A DNA stretch of 52,349 nt, taken from NCBI GenBank assembly GCA_018814305.1, contig JAHJAA010000070.1, positions 1 through 52,349 on the forward strand, read 5' to 3'. The DNA comes from Pseudomonadota bacterium. GTDB lineage: Bacteria > Desulfobacterota > Desulfobulbia > Desulfobulbales > JAGXFP01. Positions 9,537-18,554 of the stretch are shown in pieces. How positions within the stretch are numbered: position 1 is the stretch's first letter; each line of letters opens with the position of its first letter. The notes beneath the pieces were generated by a model. It worked only from the letters and a program-made list of their open reading frames with translations. It did not search any database and was not told where the DNA came from. Both the position numbers and the translations under genes were made by a program.

Positions 9537-9623
9537 CCCCGGGATGATCCGGGGACGGCTGTTCAATGTTTAATAAAACAAGCCCATCGTCTCGAAGACG
9601 CAGGCGGCAAAACCACCGCCGCC
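9537..9623 (-). terminator. Hairpin cluster between the lipoprotein and glycosyltransferase genes
   Basis: Read on the minus strand there are three stems: GGCGGC/GCCGCC (9603-9608 and 9618-9623), CGTCT/AGACG around CGA (9588-9600) followed by a T-rich stretch (TTGTTTTATT), and CCCCGG/CCGGGG around six bases (9537-9554), just upstream of the glycosyltransferase start. The middle stem plus T-rich tail could terminate the lipoprotein transcript; the last may be a 5' leader structure. Confidence 0.45.
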
Positions 9624-9634
9624 CATGCCATAAT

Positions 9635-11566
9635 CTATTGTTTGGTAAAGATGTACTCCTTGCTACTGCAGGAGGTGCTGACCCAAGTCATACTGCTGCC
9701 GGAGATCATCACCTGATAGGGAGTGCAATCACCCAGGTCATAGATAATGATCCCACCGGAAAGGTAAATAATGTCGTTCTCAACTCGGTAGGTGAAACTT
9801 GTGTTCATACTGTCCGCCTCAGTAAATCCGCCATGGATCCACACTCCCGATCCATCACTAAAGGTGTACTCATTCATCAGGCTGCTACTGCCACCCTCGG
9901 TCCAGGTCCCACTGACGCTGGTCGTCGTGGTGGACCCACCGGAGGTGTCATCTGCCGTAAGACCATCCACCTTATCCGTATCAGGGAGCCGATCAATGAC
10001 ATCGGTCACATCCTTGGGCAGTTCGATAACCTCGACCGTGGTGCCATTTATTTTGTATGTCCCGGGCAACGTAGTGGGGATCGTACTTATCCCTTTCGCC
10101 TCGGTGACGGTGGACGGATTCGAGGCGGTCAGATCAAAGGTATGGGCTCCCAGATTCAATTGCTTGTCCTGCAAAGCGTCACTGGTCTTCATAGTAATGC
10201 TGATGATGTTGGAGATGGCGTCGGGGGCTTCGGCCCATTTCCGCAGACTGGTCAAGCCGATTATTTCCGAGGCATCCGAAATGCCAGTAAAGATTGCACC
10301 AATGGTTCCACTGGATTGGGGGATATCCCTCCCCACGATCAGTTCCATACCGGACTGAGTTACCTTGATGACCCCGTCAACTCCAGTGATAACCGTAGCC
10401 GTAGCCTCAATCACACCCAATGCACCGGTGACGCCTCCAGCGGAGACAACCCCACCCACCACAGTGATGGCAAGCCCTGCGCCATCCCGGATCACCTTGG
10501 CTGCATTCATGGCGTTATTATTGAAATCCGCCTCACGATCATAGGTGCTTTTTAGACCGGCCATGGCGTTATCAAGAATCTCTTTGGCCTGCTTGGCGTT
10601 GACCTTATAAGTGGTCATCAAGGTCTTGAGCTGATGGGTTGACGAACTGCCGGCAACGGTGGCCAAGACCTCTTCGGAGCTCAACGACCCGGCACGCACG
10701 CTTTGATACGATCGTAAACTCGACGTGATATTTTGACCGATCAGGGTTTCCGCCTCGTCGGCATAGGTTTCAAGGGTGGTTAAGGCTTGATCTGCCTCAA
10801 TTTCCCTTTGATCGAAGGTACCAATGTCGGTGATAGTGTTGTCGGTATACAGAACACTGTTGACCGCAAGAATTGCCTGGAGCAGGGCCCCGGAGGTCTT
10901 TGAGATCGAACCGCTCAACTCCTCAAAAAAGACGTCCTGACCGACCAGATCGCCCTGGGTGTAGTGCGTTCCCCCAGTCGTTTCCCAGCCGTAAACAAAG
11001 GCAATTCCCATATTCTGGGTATCCGAGTTGTAGGACCAGGTAGTGGGATTTGAGTCAATGACCTCATAGGTTCCCGCCTCAAGATCGAGGTCAGGGAGGG
11101 CGGTCCAGTAAAGAAAAATGTTGCCAGTGGGCACAGTGGGCCAGGTGGAACCAGGGGTCAGATCCGGGGCGGTCTGATGCCCCTTTGCCGTCCAGGGACC
11201 AAAGACCTCACCGGTGGCAGAATTTTTCAGACTGATGGTACCAGGAGTATCCCCTTGACCTCCATTCCAGTGATAGGTCAATATCTTACTGAGATGGAAC
11301 GAACCGTCGACGGTGAAGATCGTCGCCGCCGGTGGGTTATGGGACACCCCACCCAGAGTGGTCAGGTTGAGCAGATAGGTTTCGGTGACCGTCATCGTCA
11401 CGGTCGTTGTGGTGATGGTACTCGTGGTAGAGGAGGTCGAGGAAAGGGTCGTAGATCCGACGGTACTGGTCGACCCGCCGCCTCCGCCGCCGCACCCGAT
11501 GGCAACCAAAGCAAAAAGCAAAAGGGCCAACCACGCCAACATAACAGTCCCAAAATATCTCTTCAT
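9635..11566 (-). CDS. Predicted lipoprotein with Gly and Thr/Ser-rich linker, function unknown
   Basis: A 643-residue secreted lipoprotein. The N-terminus has a Lys-Arg start, a hydrophobic core and the lipobox-like end VAIGC. Then come six Gly, a low-complexity Ser/Thr/Val linker of about 40 residues (many TTT and SST triplets), and a beta-rich domain to about residue 200. Next is a long alpha-helical middle section with a glycine-rich hydrophobic patch (GAGLAITVVGGVVSAGG), and last a small C-terminal beta domain (SGTWTEGG ... YTFSDGSG), which resembles lipocalin-like domains. The ATG at 11566 is chosen because GGAGGGTGGAGAG precedes it closely; a GTG five codons earlier is in frame. No homologue is recognised. 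Probably anchored in the outer membrane; role unknown. Confidence 0.8.
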   Translation of the reverse strand: MKRYFGTVMLAWLALLLFALVAIGCGGGGGGSTSTVGSTTLSSTSSTTSTITTTTVTMTVTETYLLNLTTLGGVSHNPPAATIFTVDGSFHLSKILTYHWNGGQGDTPGTISLKNSATGEVFGPWTAKGHQTAPDLTPGSTWPTVPTGNIFLYWTALPDLDLEAGTYEVIDSNPTTWSYNSDTQNMGIAFVYGWETTGGTHYTQGDLVGQDVFFEELSGSISKTSGALLQAILAVNSVLYTDNTITDIGTFDQREIEADQALTTLETYADEAETLIGQNITSSLRSYQSVRAGSLSSEEVLATVAGSSSTHQLKTLMTTYKVNAKQAKEILDNAMAGLKSTYDREADFNNNAMNAAKVIRDGAGLAITVVGGVVSAGGVTGALGVIEATATVITGVDGVIKVTQSGMELIVGRDIPQSSGTIGAIFTGISDASEIIGLTSLRKWAEAPDAISNIISITMKTSDALQDKQLNLGAHTFDLTASNPSTVTEAKGISTIPTTLPGTYKINGTTVEVIELPKDVTDVIDRLPDTDKVDGLTADDTSGGSTTTTSVSGTWTEGGSSSLMNEYTFSDGSGVWIHGGFTEADSMNTSFTYRVENDIIYLSGGIIIYDLGDCTPYQVMISGSSMTWVSTSCSSKEYIFTKQ

Positions 11567-11706
11567 CTCTCCACCCTCCACATTTTAAATGAAAAGCTCC
11601 AATGACGAATTTATACTCCGAATTGATGAAGAATCCATGTCTTTTCAAATTCAAAAATGTTTTTTATCCGCCAAAATCAGCAATATAACAACTAGTCAAA
11701 CCACAT

Positions 11707-12675
11707 CTACTCTTTAATCGGATCAATATAGCTAATCTCACCGCTGTTTTCAGTAATGATGCTGCCATCACCCAAGGTCAGGACCAGTCGTCCAGCCCCG
11801 TCGATGGACCTCACGCCGGCGCTGAACAATGGTTTATTCTGAACATCATGACCGTAAAGCACCCGGCGGCCAACCGAGTCACAGAGACTGCGGTACCTTT
11901 TGACCAGATGATGGGTTCGGCCCCCGATACCCAGGGCGAGAATGTCCGGGTCAACACCACCCGAAGCACCCTCCGCCTCCAACAGATTGGCCTCTTCCAC
12001 ATGGAGGAGCCCGATATTCCAGGTTAATTTTGCTAAAAAAGAAAGAAGAAGTGACGAAAGATCAATTTCCTGACCAGAGAGGGTCCGGATGGAAACGGCA
12101 AGACCGGTCAATTCCCCGGGAAATTCCGTATTATTGACGTTAATCCCAAGCCCGAGCAGCACATACTCCTCCCCACTCCGCCTCCCCCGCAGGGTTTCAA
12201 CCAGAATCCCCCCCACTTTTTCGCCATGGACATGGAGGTCGTTAACCCATTTGAGGCGAGCCTGGGGAAGAATGGGGATTACAGCTTCGGCCGCCGCCAC
12301 GCCAACCGCCAGGGGATAGAGCATGGTAGAGGCGGGCAGCAGGGTATTGACCAGAACGACGGTTAACCAAAGGCCACCGACCGGGGCATGCCAGGCTCGC
12401 TGGAACCGGCCTTTCCCGCCGGTCATGGTGTCGGCAATGATGACCAGCCCGGATGGGAAGGACGCCCCTCGTTGCTCATAGTCTTCAATCAGGATACGGG
12501 CATGATCCATGCCCCGGGACAAACTGGGATGGTGGTGTATGGCACTGCCAATCATGGCACCGGTACGAAAAACCGCTTCAATAGTATCGGCGGGAAAATC
12601 ACTGCTCCGGAGGAGCACCTCATCTTCCCGGATTAACCGGTGCAACAAGGCATGATCGGCATGGATTATTCCCAT
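11707..12675 (-). CDS. birA: Biotin--[biotin carboxyl-carrier protein] ligase
   Basis: Activates biotin as biotinyl-AMP and attaches it to the carrier lysine of biotin enzymes. The catalytic signature GGKGRFQRAWHAP (family GRGRxxRxW) is near residue 87, followed by KWVNDLHVHGEKVGGILVE, matching the KWPNDL-type active-site block, and GLGINVNN. There is no helix-turn-helix at the N-terminus; instead about 70 residues of unfamiliar sequence precede the catalytic domain, so this appears to be a ligase without the repressor function of E. coli BirA. It overlaps the carrier gene by 10 bases and is the last gene of the carboxylase operon, which supplies its obvious substrate. Confidence 0.9.
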   Translation of the reverse strand: MGIIHADHALLHRLIREDEVLLRSSDFPADTIEAVFRTGAMIGSAIHHHPSLSRGMDHARILIEDYEQRGASFPSGLVIIADTMTGGKGRFQRAWHAPVGGLWLTVVLVNTLLPASTMLYPLAVGVAAAEAVIPILPQARLKWVNDLHVHGEKVGGILVETLRGRRSGEEYVLLGLGINVNNTEFPGELTGLAVSIRTLSGQEIDLSSLLLSFLAKLTWNIGLLHVEEANLLEAEGASGGVDPDILALGIGGRTHHLVKRYRSLCDSVGRRVLYGHDVQNKPLFSAGVRSIDGAGRLVLTLGDGSIITENSGEISYIDPIKE

Positions 12676-13343
12676 TCCGCCTTAACACGGGTGATAATCT
12701 TTTGGATAAAGGGAAGTTTCGCCTTAGGGCAGACTCCGATCAAAGCCTCACCTTGCTCAAGACTCGCTCCCGGGGTGAAATAAACCGAATGGATTATCCC
12801 CGGCTCACCCTCATAGATCACTGGAGTATCGCGCTTCATGAGCGACATGGTAAACACTTCATCCCCAGGCTTGATGGTGACATCACGATGGCCGTACTTA
12901 TCGATTCTGGACTGGATATCCATGGCGAAAAAATACTTTGCCCGCTCCGGCGCCTTGAATGAGAACAGGACCTTGCGGAGAATCCCGTCGATTATCTCCC
13001 GCTTCTTCAGAGGATGCTTAATGGTGATGATCTTCTCGCCGGCCTCAACGAACTGGCCCTCGAGATCGTCCCGAACAAAGGAAACCTCACCGTTGGTTGG
13101 GGAATGAACCGATTTTGGATTCTTTTCACGATTCAACACATAGAGGGTGCTGCCTGGAATATGATGCCATTCGCCACTGACCGCCTCGACCTTGGAGCCG
13201 ACTTCAACCTTGAACCTGATCCGCCCCGTATGGATAGAATGAATATCCACATAGTCAAATGGATCGGCCCGAAATTTGGTAATGATATCATCAAAATCTA
13301 TTTCTTCCTGCATGGTATCTTCCCTGCCAGTATCGCCTGTCAT
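12666..13343 (-). CDS. Biotin carboxyl carrier protein-like subunit
   Basis: A 225-residue protein with two biotinyl/lipoyl-like segments. The first (VHSPTNGEVSFVRDD) has no lysine motif. The second has VTIKPGDEV followed by MSLMKR, which aligns with the EAMKM biotinylation motif; Lys170 is therefore the predicted attachment site, with the preceding Met kept. AGGA lies about eight bases before the ATG. It sits between the fused carboxyltransferase and biotin ligase genes, strongly suggesting it is the swinging-arm carrier of this complex. The N-terminal 100 residues are unlike E. coli AccB. Annotated from motif and context; the deviation from EAMKM lowers certainty. Confidence 0.8.
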   Translation of the reverse strand: MTGDTGREDTMQEEIDFDDIITKFRADPFDYVDIHSIHTGRIRFKVEVGSKVEAVSGEWHHIPGSTLYVLNREKNPKSVHSPTNGEVSFVRDDLEGQFVEAGEKIITIKHPLKKREIIDGILRKVLFSFKAPERAKYFFAMDIQSRIDKYGHRDVTIKPGDEVFTMSLMKRDTPVIYEGEPGIIHSVYFTPGASLEQGEALIGVCPKAKLPFIQKIITRVKAEWE

Positions 13344-13432
13344 TCAATTTATCCTGAAATAATTGGCCCCGTTTCCACTCCCACTCGGATGGGAAAATCG
13401 TCGAAACAGGCCTCGTCCTTGCCCCCTCCCGT

Positions 13433-15691
13433 CTAGCGGTAATAGAGCTTGCCGCCACCCATGGTCATGAGACATTTATGAAGATTACGCCGAAAATCGC
13501 GCCGATCCCAGATCCCTTGGATATTCCCCCGGCGCAAGGCGTTCCGAGCGCTGTGGTAATCTGGTGGAACCTCCTGACCCGTGGTATCCTTGATCACCCG
13601 AGGGCCTGCAAAACCGATCCGACTGGACCTGATGGCGAACTGATAATGTGAACACCCCAGAAAGCTGGCCACCGGACCGGCGTATGAGTTGTTATCGTAG
13701 ACCACGATATACAATCCCCCGGCATCGATGTACTCCCGCACCGCCATGGTGCACTTGGGCATCTGAATCACCCCAAGGGTCCCCTCCTGGATCCGGATCC
13801 CTCCGGTGGTATGAACATAGGACAGGAAAGGACGTCGCCTGAGCTTGGCCAATTTCGAGGCCAGCACAAATTTTTCCCCTTCGGCCGCGCCCACGGTCCC
13901 ATTACGAAAATCGCTGTACAACATCGCCACCACCACATCGACCCCCATTACCCTGGCGTCAAAGGTGATCATGGAGCTGCTTCGCCCGGTTTTACGCCGG
14001 GAGGCATCAAGACGTTTCTCCAGTCCGGGATAACCCTGGGGATTAATCGAACTGATCTCCGCATTGAACTCACGGATGGAATCGCGATCAAACAGATTTT
14101 TCAGATACCACTCATACTCCAGGGGGAAATGATGCCCGCAAGACTCACAGACCCCGCAAAATTCACCATACAGATCCGGGACCCAGAGGTCCTTGCAGTT
14201 CATCTTGTCCGCGTTGGGACAGGTAACGGTCCGATCTTCATTGGCCAGCGGACTGGTGTACGAAAATCCGTAATCAATATCACCGTCAAACCCCACTACC
14301 CTTTCCGGAGTGGGACGCACCACCCGGTAATCCGGTTTTCGGGAAATAAAATCATAGGCGGCAATCATCGGGGCGGTGATCCTTTTAATGAACATGGATC
14401 CCTCGCCGGACACATCCTTAATAAACTTCTGGGCAAACCTCTGCTGACCGCGGAGGATATCATATTTAAAACTATAAAAGGCCTTGGCCAATCGATAGCG
14501 CGGACCATAGAGCAAAGTTGCCGAGGTCGATGGTTTCCCTACGAAGGCCTGCAAGGCCATATTTCGATATTTTTTGGAGCGCAGAGACAAAAGCCTCTTA
14601 ATCTCATCACTATTCAATTCCCAGGAAACATCCACATGGGAATCCGCGTCTCGGGGACCTTCCTCCGCCTTTTTCATGCTCAGTTCATAGGCCCGAAACG
14701 ATCTGAGACTCTTGGTTTTGAGCACCACCTCATCGGTGGCCCGGATCATCTCAAACCGGACTTTACGAAAAAAAGCAAAATCATCGCGACGGGCACCCAG
14801 CAGGGGCTCATCAATAATCCGATCAATGGTGCCGGTTCGCAGATTGTCCTGGGCAGTGATTTTCAACCGATCAGCACAATTCTCGACCAACTCCTTGGAC
14901 AGTTTTTCACCTTCGCGGACCTTACCCTCAATGGCGGCGGCCCCTTCAGGTGAGATAACCGAGTAGTATCCGTGGGAAAACATCAACCGCAGATCACTCA
15001 TCCCCACCGCCTCGGCCCCTCCAGATCCCCCTTCCGAGATCACCGACACCATCGGGACCCGAAGCTTGGCCATGACGTAAAGGTTCCGGGCAATCTGCTG
15101 CCCGGCTCCGGGATAATCCTCAATGGGAAAGGATCCCGGAGTAAAGATATAGAAATGGATGGGAATGCCCTCGGTCTGAGCTACCAGCATATAACGCAGG
15201 GCCTTTTCATTTCCCCATGGCTTACTACAGCCGCCGTTGCGATATTCCTCGCCATGTCCTTTTTCATGACCAATGACCATAACCTTCTGGATATAGGTCT
15301 TGTTCTTGACCTGACGGCTGATATTGGCCTTGGCCACCACCATGGAGGGATCAATATTGGCATCCTCCTCCCCGCCCAGTTCGGAGTACTCGTCATAGAC
15401 ATTTTCAAGGATATCCTTCAAGGAAAAACGAAGCGGGGTTCTGACGATCCGGACCCGATCCATGGCGGACAGGTTCTCCTCGCATCGCTCCTCCAGGAAA
15501 AGGATGGCATCTTCCAATCCTCTGACCTCAGTGGTCAACTCTTCCTGGGAAAGGTCATAAAACCGGGTACGCATCTTTTCAGCCCGACATCTGAGACCGT
15601 CAAGATTACCCCAATCGAACCCGTCCTTGATCTGGGAAATGTAGCTGATCCGCTCTTCGATCTTAAAAAGTCTTTTACGAATATCTTCCAT
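13433..15691 (-). CDS. Fused carboxyltransferase alpha-beta subunit of a biotin-dependent (acetyl-CoA) carboxylase
   Basis: A 752-residue single chain carrying both halves of the carboxyltransferase that E. coli makes as separate AccA and AccD. The N-terminal half has AccA-like signatures: GHEKGHGEEYRNGG, then PGSFPIEDYPGAGQ, then EGGSGGAEAVG and YYSVISPEGAAA. The C-terminal half starts with a Cys-rich zinc-ribbon-like region (CPNADKMNC and CGVCESCGHHFP), then GAAEGEKFVLASKLA and HTTGGIRIQEG, typical of AccD. The order is alpha then beta. It transfers carboxylate from biotin to an acyl-CoA, most likely acetyl-CoA for fatty-acid synthesis, but substrate choice cannot be read from sequence. It follows the biotin carboxylase gene by 19 bases. 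Confidence 0.88.
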   Translation of the reverse strand: MEDIRKRLFKIEERISYISQIKDGFDWGNLDGLRCRAEKMRTRFYDLSQEELTTEVRGLEDAILFLEERCEENLSAMDRVRIVRTPLRFSLKDILENVYDEYSELGGEEDANIDPSMVVAKANISRQVKNKTYIQKVMVIGHEKGHGEEYRNGGCSKPWGNEKALRYMLVAQTEGIPIHFYIFTPGSFPIEDYPGAGQQIARNLYVMAKLRVPMVSVISEGGSGGAEAVGMSDLRLMFSHGYYSVISPEGAAAIEGKVREGEKLSKELVENCADRLKITAQDNLRTGTIDRIIDEPLLGARRDDFAFFRKVRFEMIRATDEVVLKTKSLRSFRAYELSMKKAEEGPRDADSHVDVSWELNSDEIKRLLSLRSKKYRNMALQAFVGKPSTSATLLYGPRYRLAKAFYSFKYDILRGQQRFAQKFIKDVSGEGSMFIKRITAPMIAAYDFISRKPDYRVVRPTPERVVGFDGDIDYGFSYTSPLANEDRTVTCPNADKMNCKDLWVPDLYGEFCGVCESCGHHFPLEYEWYLKNLFDRDSIREFNAEISSINPQGYPGLEKRLDASRRKTGRSSSMITFDARVMGVDVVVAMLYSDFRNGTVGAAEGEKFVLASKLAKLRRRPFLSYVHTTGGIRIQEGTLGVIQMPKCTMAVREYIDAGGLYIVVYDNNSYAGPVASFLGCSHYQFAIRSSRIGFAGPRVIKDTTGQEVPPDYHSARNALRRGNIQGIWDRRDFRRNLHKCLMTMGGGKLYYR

Positions 15692-15710
15692 GAAAACGCC
15701 TTGAAGCCCC

Positions 15711-17117
15711 TTAGAAAGTCAGGAGCCGGTCAAAATTATCGTTAAGATACGAGAGATTGGTGAGAATAGGCTGCCCGGAGGCATTGTGGCCCTCGATGGT
15801 TACATCCTTGAGAAACTGCCGGCCCCGCTCCTTGGCCTCGGCCATGGTGTCGCCCCAGACCAGGGCCAGGGCCAGATTTGGATCATAATCACTGGGAATA
15901 ACGTAGGGCCGATCCGACGGCACATGGGTATAGACGGCCGACCATTCATGTTGGGGAAAATCGAATTTGGAGATGGTCCCGATCCATGGCGAGAACCCAC
16001 GGCGGGGATCTTCAGCCACAATCCGGAGTTCGATGCTGGCACCCCTGAATTTGATATCCTCCTGGGTGTAGCCCATCCGATCACCAAGGGCCAACCGGAT
16101 CTGTTCCTGTATCAGGTTGGGATGGCGATCATTGATGTAACTGATCCGGGCCGAGACATCGTTTTCCACCTGGATCCGAGTATTGACCTCAAGCAGATAG
16201 GGCCTGCCGTTCCGGGCCACAATCCACTCCCAGGTCCCGACATTATCGTAGCGAACGTGGGAGGCCAGTTTCAAAGAGTACTCGACGATCTGATCGAGAA
16301 CCGCGGGAGCATCAAAATCGTAGGAAAAACAACTGCCGTCAAAGCCGGGTGCAGCCTCAAGCCGTTTCTGCCGACCGGTGGACTGGATCGTACAGTTCCG
16401 GGTGGCAAAATGAACCCGCTCGCCATGGCGGCTGCAGACCAATTGAACTTCCAGATGATTATAATCGCGCAGACACTGCTCGATAAGCACCCCGCCGTCA
16501 CCGAACTGACGCTTAGCGTAGTTTTGAACCTGTCGATACACCCGGCGAAAATGTTCGATCTGAAAAACCTCTTCAATACCCATTCCACCACCACCGGCGG
16601 CGGCCTTGACCAGGATGGAAGGATTCCGGATATCCTGATCGTTCTGATCACTGATCAACTGCCTGGCAACATCCTCGGCATCCATCTCGTTGTAGATCGG
16701 ACCCTCGGTCCCCGGGATGGTTGGAATCCCCAAACGGTTAGCGACGCGCTTGGTGTTGATCTTATCACCCAGATCGCGGATCACTTCCCAGTTCGGCCCA
16801 ATGAAGGTTAGAGGGCGATCACGGACCGTAACCCGGCGAGCAAACCGGAAATCCTCAGAAAAAAAGCCATACCCGGGATGGATGGCGGTACAATTGGTAT
16901 GGTCGGCCACGGCCAGAATGTCATTGGGGTCGGTGTAACTGGAGATCCGCCAGGCATTATTCCGATTACTCTTACTGTCGATATTCAGGCGGACATGCTT
17001 GGAATCTTCATCGGCAGGAGTATAGACCACCACATAATCAAGGTCGAGACTCTTACAGGCCTCCATAATCCGCAGAGCAATTTCTCCACGGTTGGCAATC
17101 AATACCTTTTCTTTCAA
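15711..17117 (-). CDS. accC: Biotin carboxylase
   Basis: ATP-grasp enzyme (468 residues) that carboxylates biotin on its carrier using bicarbonate. Seen: N-terminal VLIANRGEIALRI, HPGYGFFSED, the ATP-binding glycine loop KAAAGGGGMGIE, the HLEVQ strand, and the catalytic LLEVNTRIQVEN with the Glu, Asn, Arg, Gln and Val of E. coli AccC retained, plus RIVAEDP with its Arg. It departs from the usual EHPVTE after this block (ENDVSA) and from ERDCSIQRR (TRNCTIQST), so it belongs to a divergent branch. Translation seems to start at TTG with GGGGGTGAT just upstream. First gene of a four-gene operon ending in biotin ligase. Confidence 0.9.
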   Translation of the reverse strand: MKEKVLIANRGEIALRIMEACKSLDLDYVVVYTPADEDSKHVRLNIDSKSNRNNAWRISSYTDPNDILAVADHTNCTAIHPGYGFFSEDFRFARRVTVRDRPLTFIGPNWEVIRDLGDKINTKRVANRLGIPTIPGTEGPIYNEMDAEDVARQLISDQNDQDIRNPSILVKAAAGGGGMGIEEVFQIEHFRRVYRQVQNYAKRQFGDGGVLIEQCLRDYNHLEVQLVCSRHGERVHFATRNCTIQSTGRQKRLEAAPGFDGSCFSYDFDAPAVLDQIVEYSLKLASHVRYDNVGTWEWIVARNGRPYLLEVNTRIQVENDVSARISYINDRHPNLIQEQIRLALGDRMGYTQEDIKFRGASIELRIVAEDPRRGFSPWIGTISKFDFPQHEWSAVYTHVPSDRPYVIPSDYDPNLALALVWGDTMAEAKERGRQFLKDVTIEGHNASGQPILTNLSYLNDNFDRLLTF

Positions 17118-17492
17118 ATTATCACCCCCAGCCTCAGTTACGCTGACGCCTCCAGGCCGTAAAGACCATCCTTAATAGATGAACAATGCGAAACAGAGTA
17201 CGAACAGTTGGAACCGAGACGAGAAACGGGTTCATTAATATATTTCAACCGGAACACTGACGCTCCGGAGAAAAACCAGCGGAATTGTAGCAGAAAAAGC
17301 AGCACACCGCTTGCAAAAGAATTCCCTGAAACCACGGGTTTCCCCCCCGGACGAGCTGCTTAACCCATGGCTTTTATTATAAAAAGAGAAAAAGATTGGC
17401 CTATATAACGATTTTCCTGATATCAGTCAATTTTTTTTATAAACCATAAAAATTGATTGTCCCTAATGTTTTGAGTGTGTCATATATAAAAT
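17118..17492. other. Intergenic region between divergent carboxylase and corC genes
   Basis: About 375 bases holding the leaders of two divergent transcripts. The right half is AT-rich with runs of A and T (17370-17460). The corC ATG at 17493 is preceded by TATATAAAAT and by a TAA in its own frame at 17487-17489, and no Shine-Dalgarno sequence is visible. No convincing promoter pair, RNA gene or small gene was recognised. Confidence 0.4.
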
Positions 17493-18350
17493 ATGGATAC
17501 AGACTCATCTCCCCAAGCGCCCACTGAACCATCACTCTTTAGAACCATCCTGAAATTCATCGGTCTTGATCGATCCCCGGATACATCTGAGGAGCTGGAG
17601 CAAGAACTCCAGGAACTGATCGACGATGGAGAAGAGCAAGGACTGATCACTCCCCAGGAGGGGAAAATGATCAACTCCATCCTCGAATTCAGGGACACCG
17701 TGGTCAAAGAAATCATGACCCCACGGCCAGAAATGATCTGTGTGCCAGCTGACACCGACTACCAGGCCATGATTAAAATCATCATTGATCACGGCTTTTC
17801 CAGGATTCCCGTCTACCAAGATCAGTTGGACAACATCATCGGCATCCTCTATGCCAAAGACCTGCTTCAGTTCGTCAACTCCGCGGAACAACCCACAGCT
17901 GGGACAATTTGCAAACCAGCCTATCTGGTCTTGGAAAAGCATAAGATTATTGACCTGCTCAAAGATTTCCAGACCAGGAAGCTCCACATGGCCCTGATTA
18001 CCGACAAATTCGGAAGTGTCCGAGGGTTAGCTACCTTAGAAGACGTTCTTGAGGAAATTGTCGGAGAAATAACCGATGAAACCGATCAACCGGAAACGGG
18101 ATGGCTGGTCATCGATGAGCAAACCGTCCAAGCCGATGCCAAAATCAACCTGGAAGAAGTGGAAGAATATTTCAAGGTATCACTCCCTGAGGGCCCTTAT
18201 GAATCCATTGGCGGCCTGATCATTCACCAACTTGGCCATCTTCCCGGTGCCAATAGCACGACCACCATCAACGGCCTTTTGTTCCGGGTCATTACCGCCA
18301 CCAGTCGACGCATCAACGAAGTCAGGATTACCCGAAGCCCGGTGGCCTGA
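17493..18350 (+). CDS. corC: CorC/HlyC-type CBS-domain protein (magnesium/cobalt efflux family)
   Basis: A 285-residue soluble protein without membrane segments. It starts with an acidic helical lead (EELEQELQELIDDGEEQGLI), as in E. coli CorC/YbeX, then has two CBS motifs (MTPRPEMICVPAD ... GFSRIPVY, and TRKLHMALITDKFGSVRGL ... LEEIVGEI) and a C-terminal CorC transporter-associated domain (GPYESIGGLIIHQLGHLP). Members bind adenine nucleotides and are linked to Mg2+/Co2+ efflux and to ribosome and envelope genes. Its neighbour lnt reproduces the order corC-lnt common in proteobacteria. The start has no visible ribosome-binding site; it may be leaderless. Confidence 0.9.
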   Translation: MDTDSSPQAPTEPSLFRTILKFIGLDRSPDTSEELEQELQELIDDGEEQGLITPQEGKMINSILEFRDTVVKEIMTPRPEMICVPADTDYQAMIKIIIDHGFSRIPVYQDQLDNIIGILYAKDLLQFVNSAEQPTAGTICKPAYLVLEKHKIIDLLKDFQTRKLHMALITDKFGSVRGLATLEDVLEEIVGEITDETDQPETGWLVIDEQTVQADAKINLEEVEEYFKVSLPEGPYESIGGLIIHQLGHLPGANSTTTINGLLFRVITATSRRINEVRITRSPVA

Positions 18351-18554
18351 ACGACCTTCTCCGCGCATCCCCCCTTGAAATTCCAGGTTCAGTCGGGTTA
18401 ACTGAGATCTACTCAAAATGGGGTTTCCCCGGAATAAATAAACCGAGCGAGCAACAAAACAGTCCTTAAGCCCCAGGTGGGCATAATTTATTTTTCCAAG
18501 GAGCAGGACTCAGAGTTCAAGGACAGTGGTTGGTTTTGATCATTACGCTGTTCC

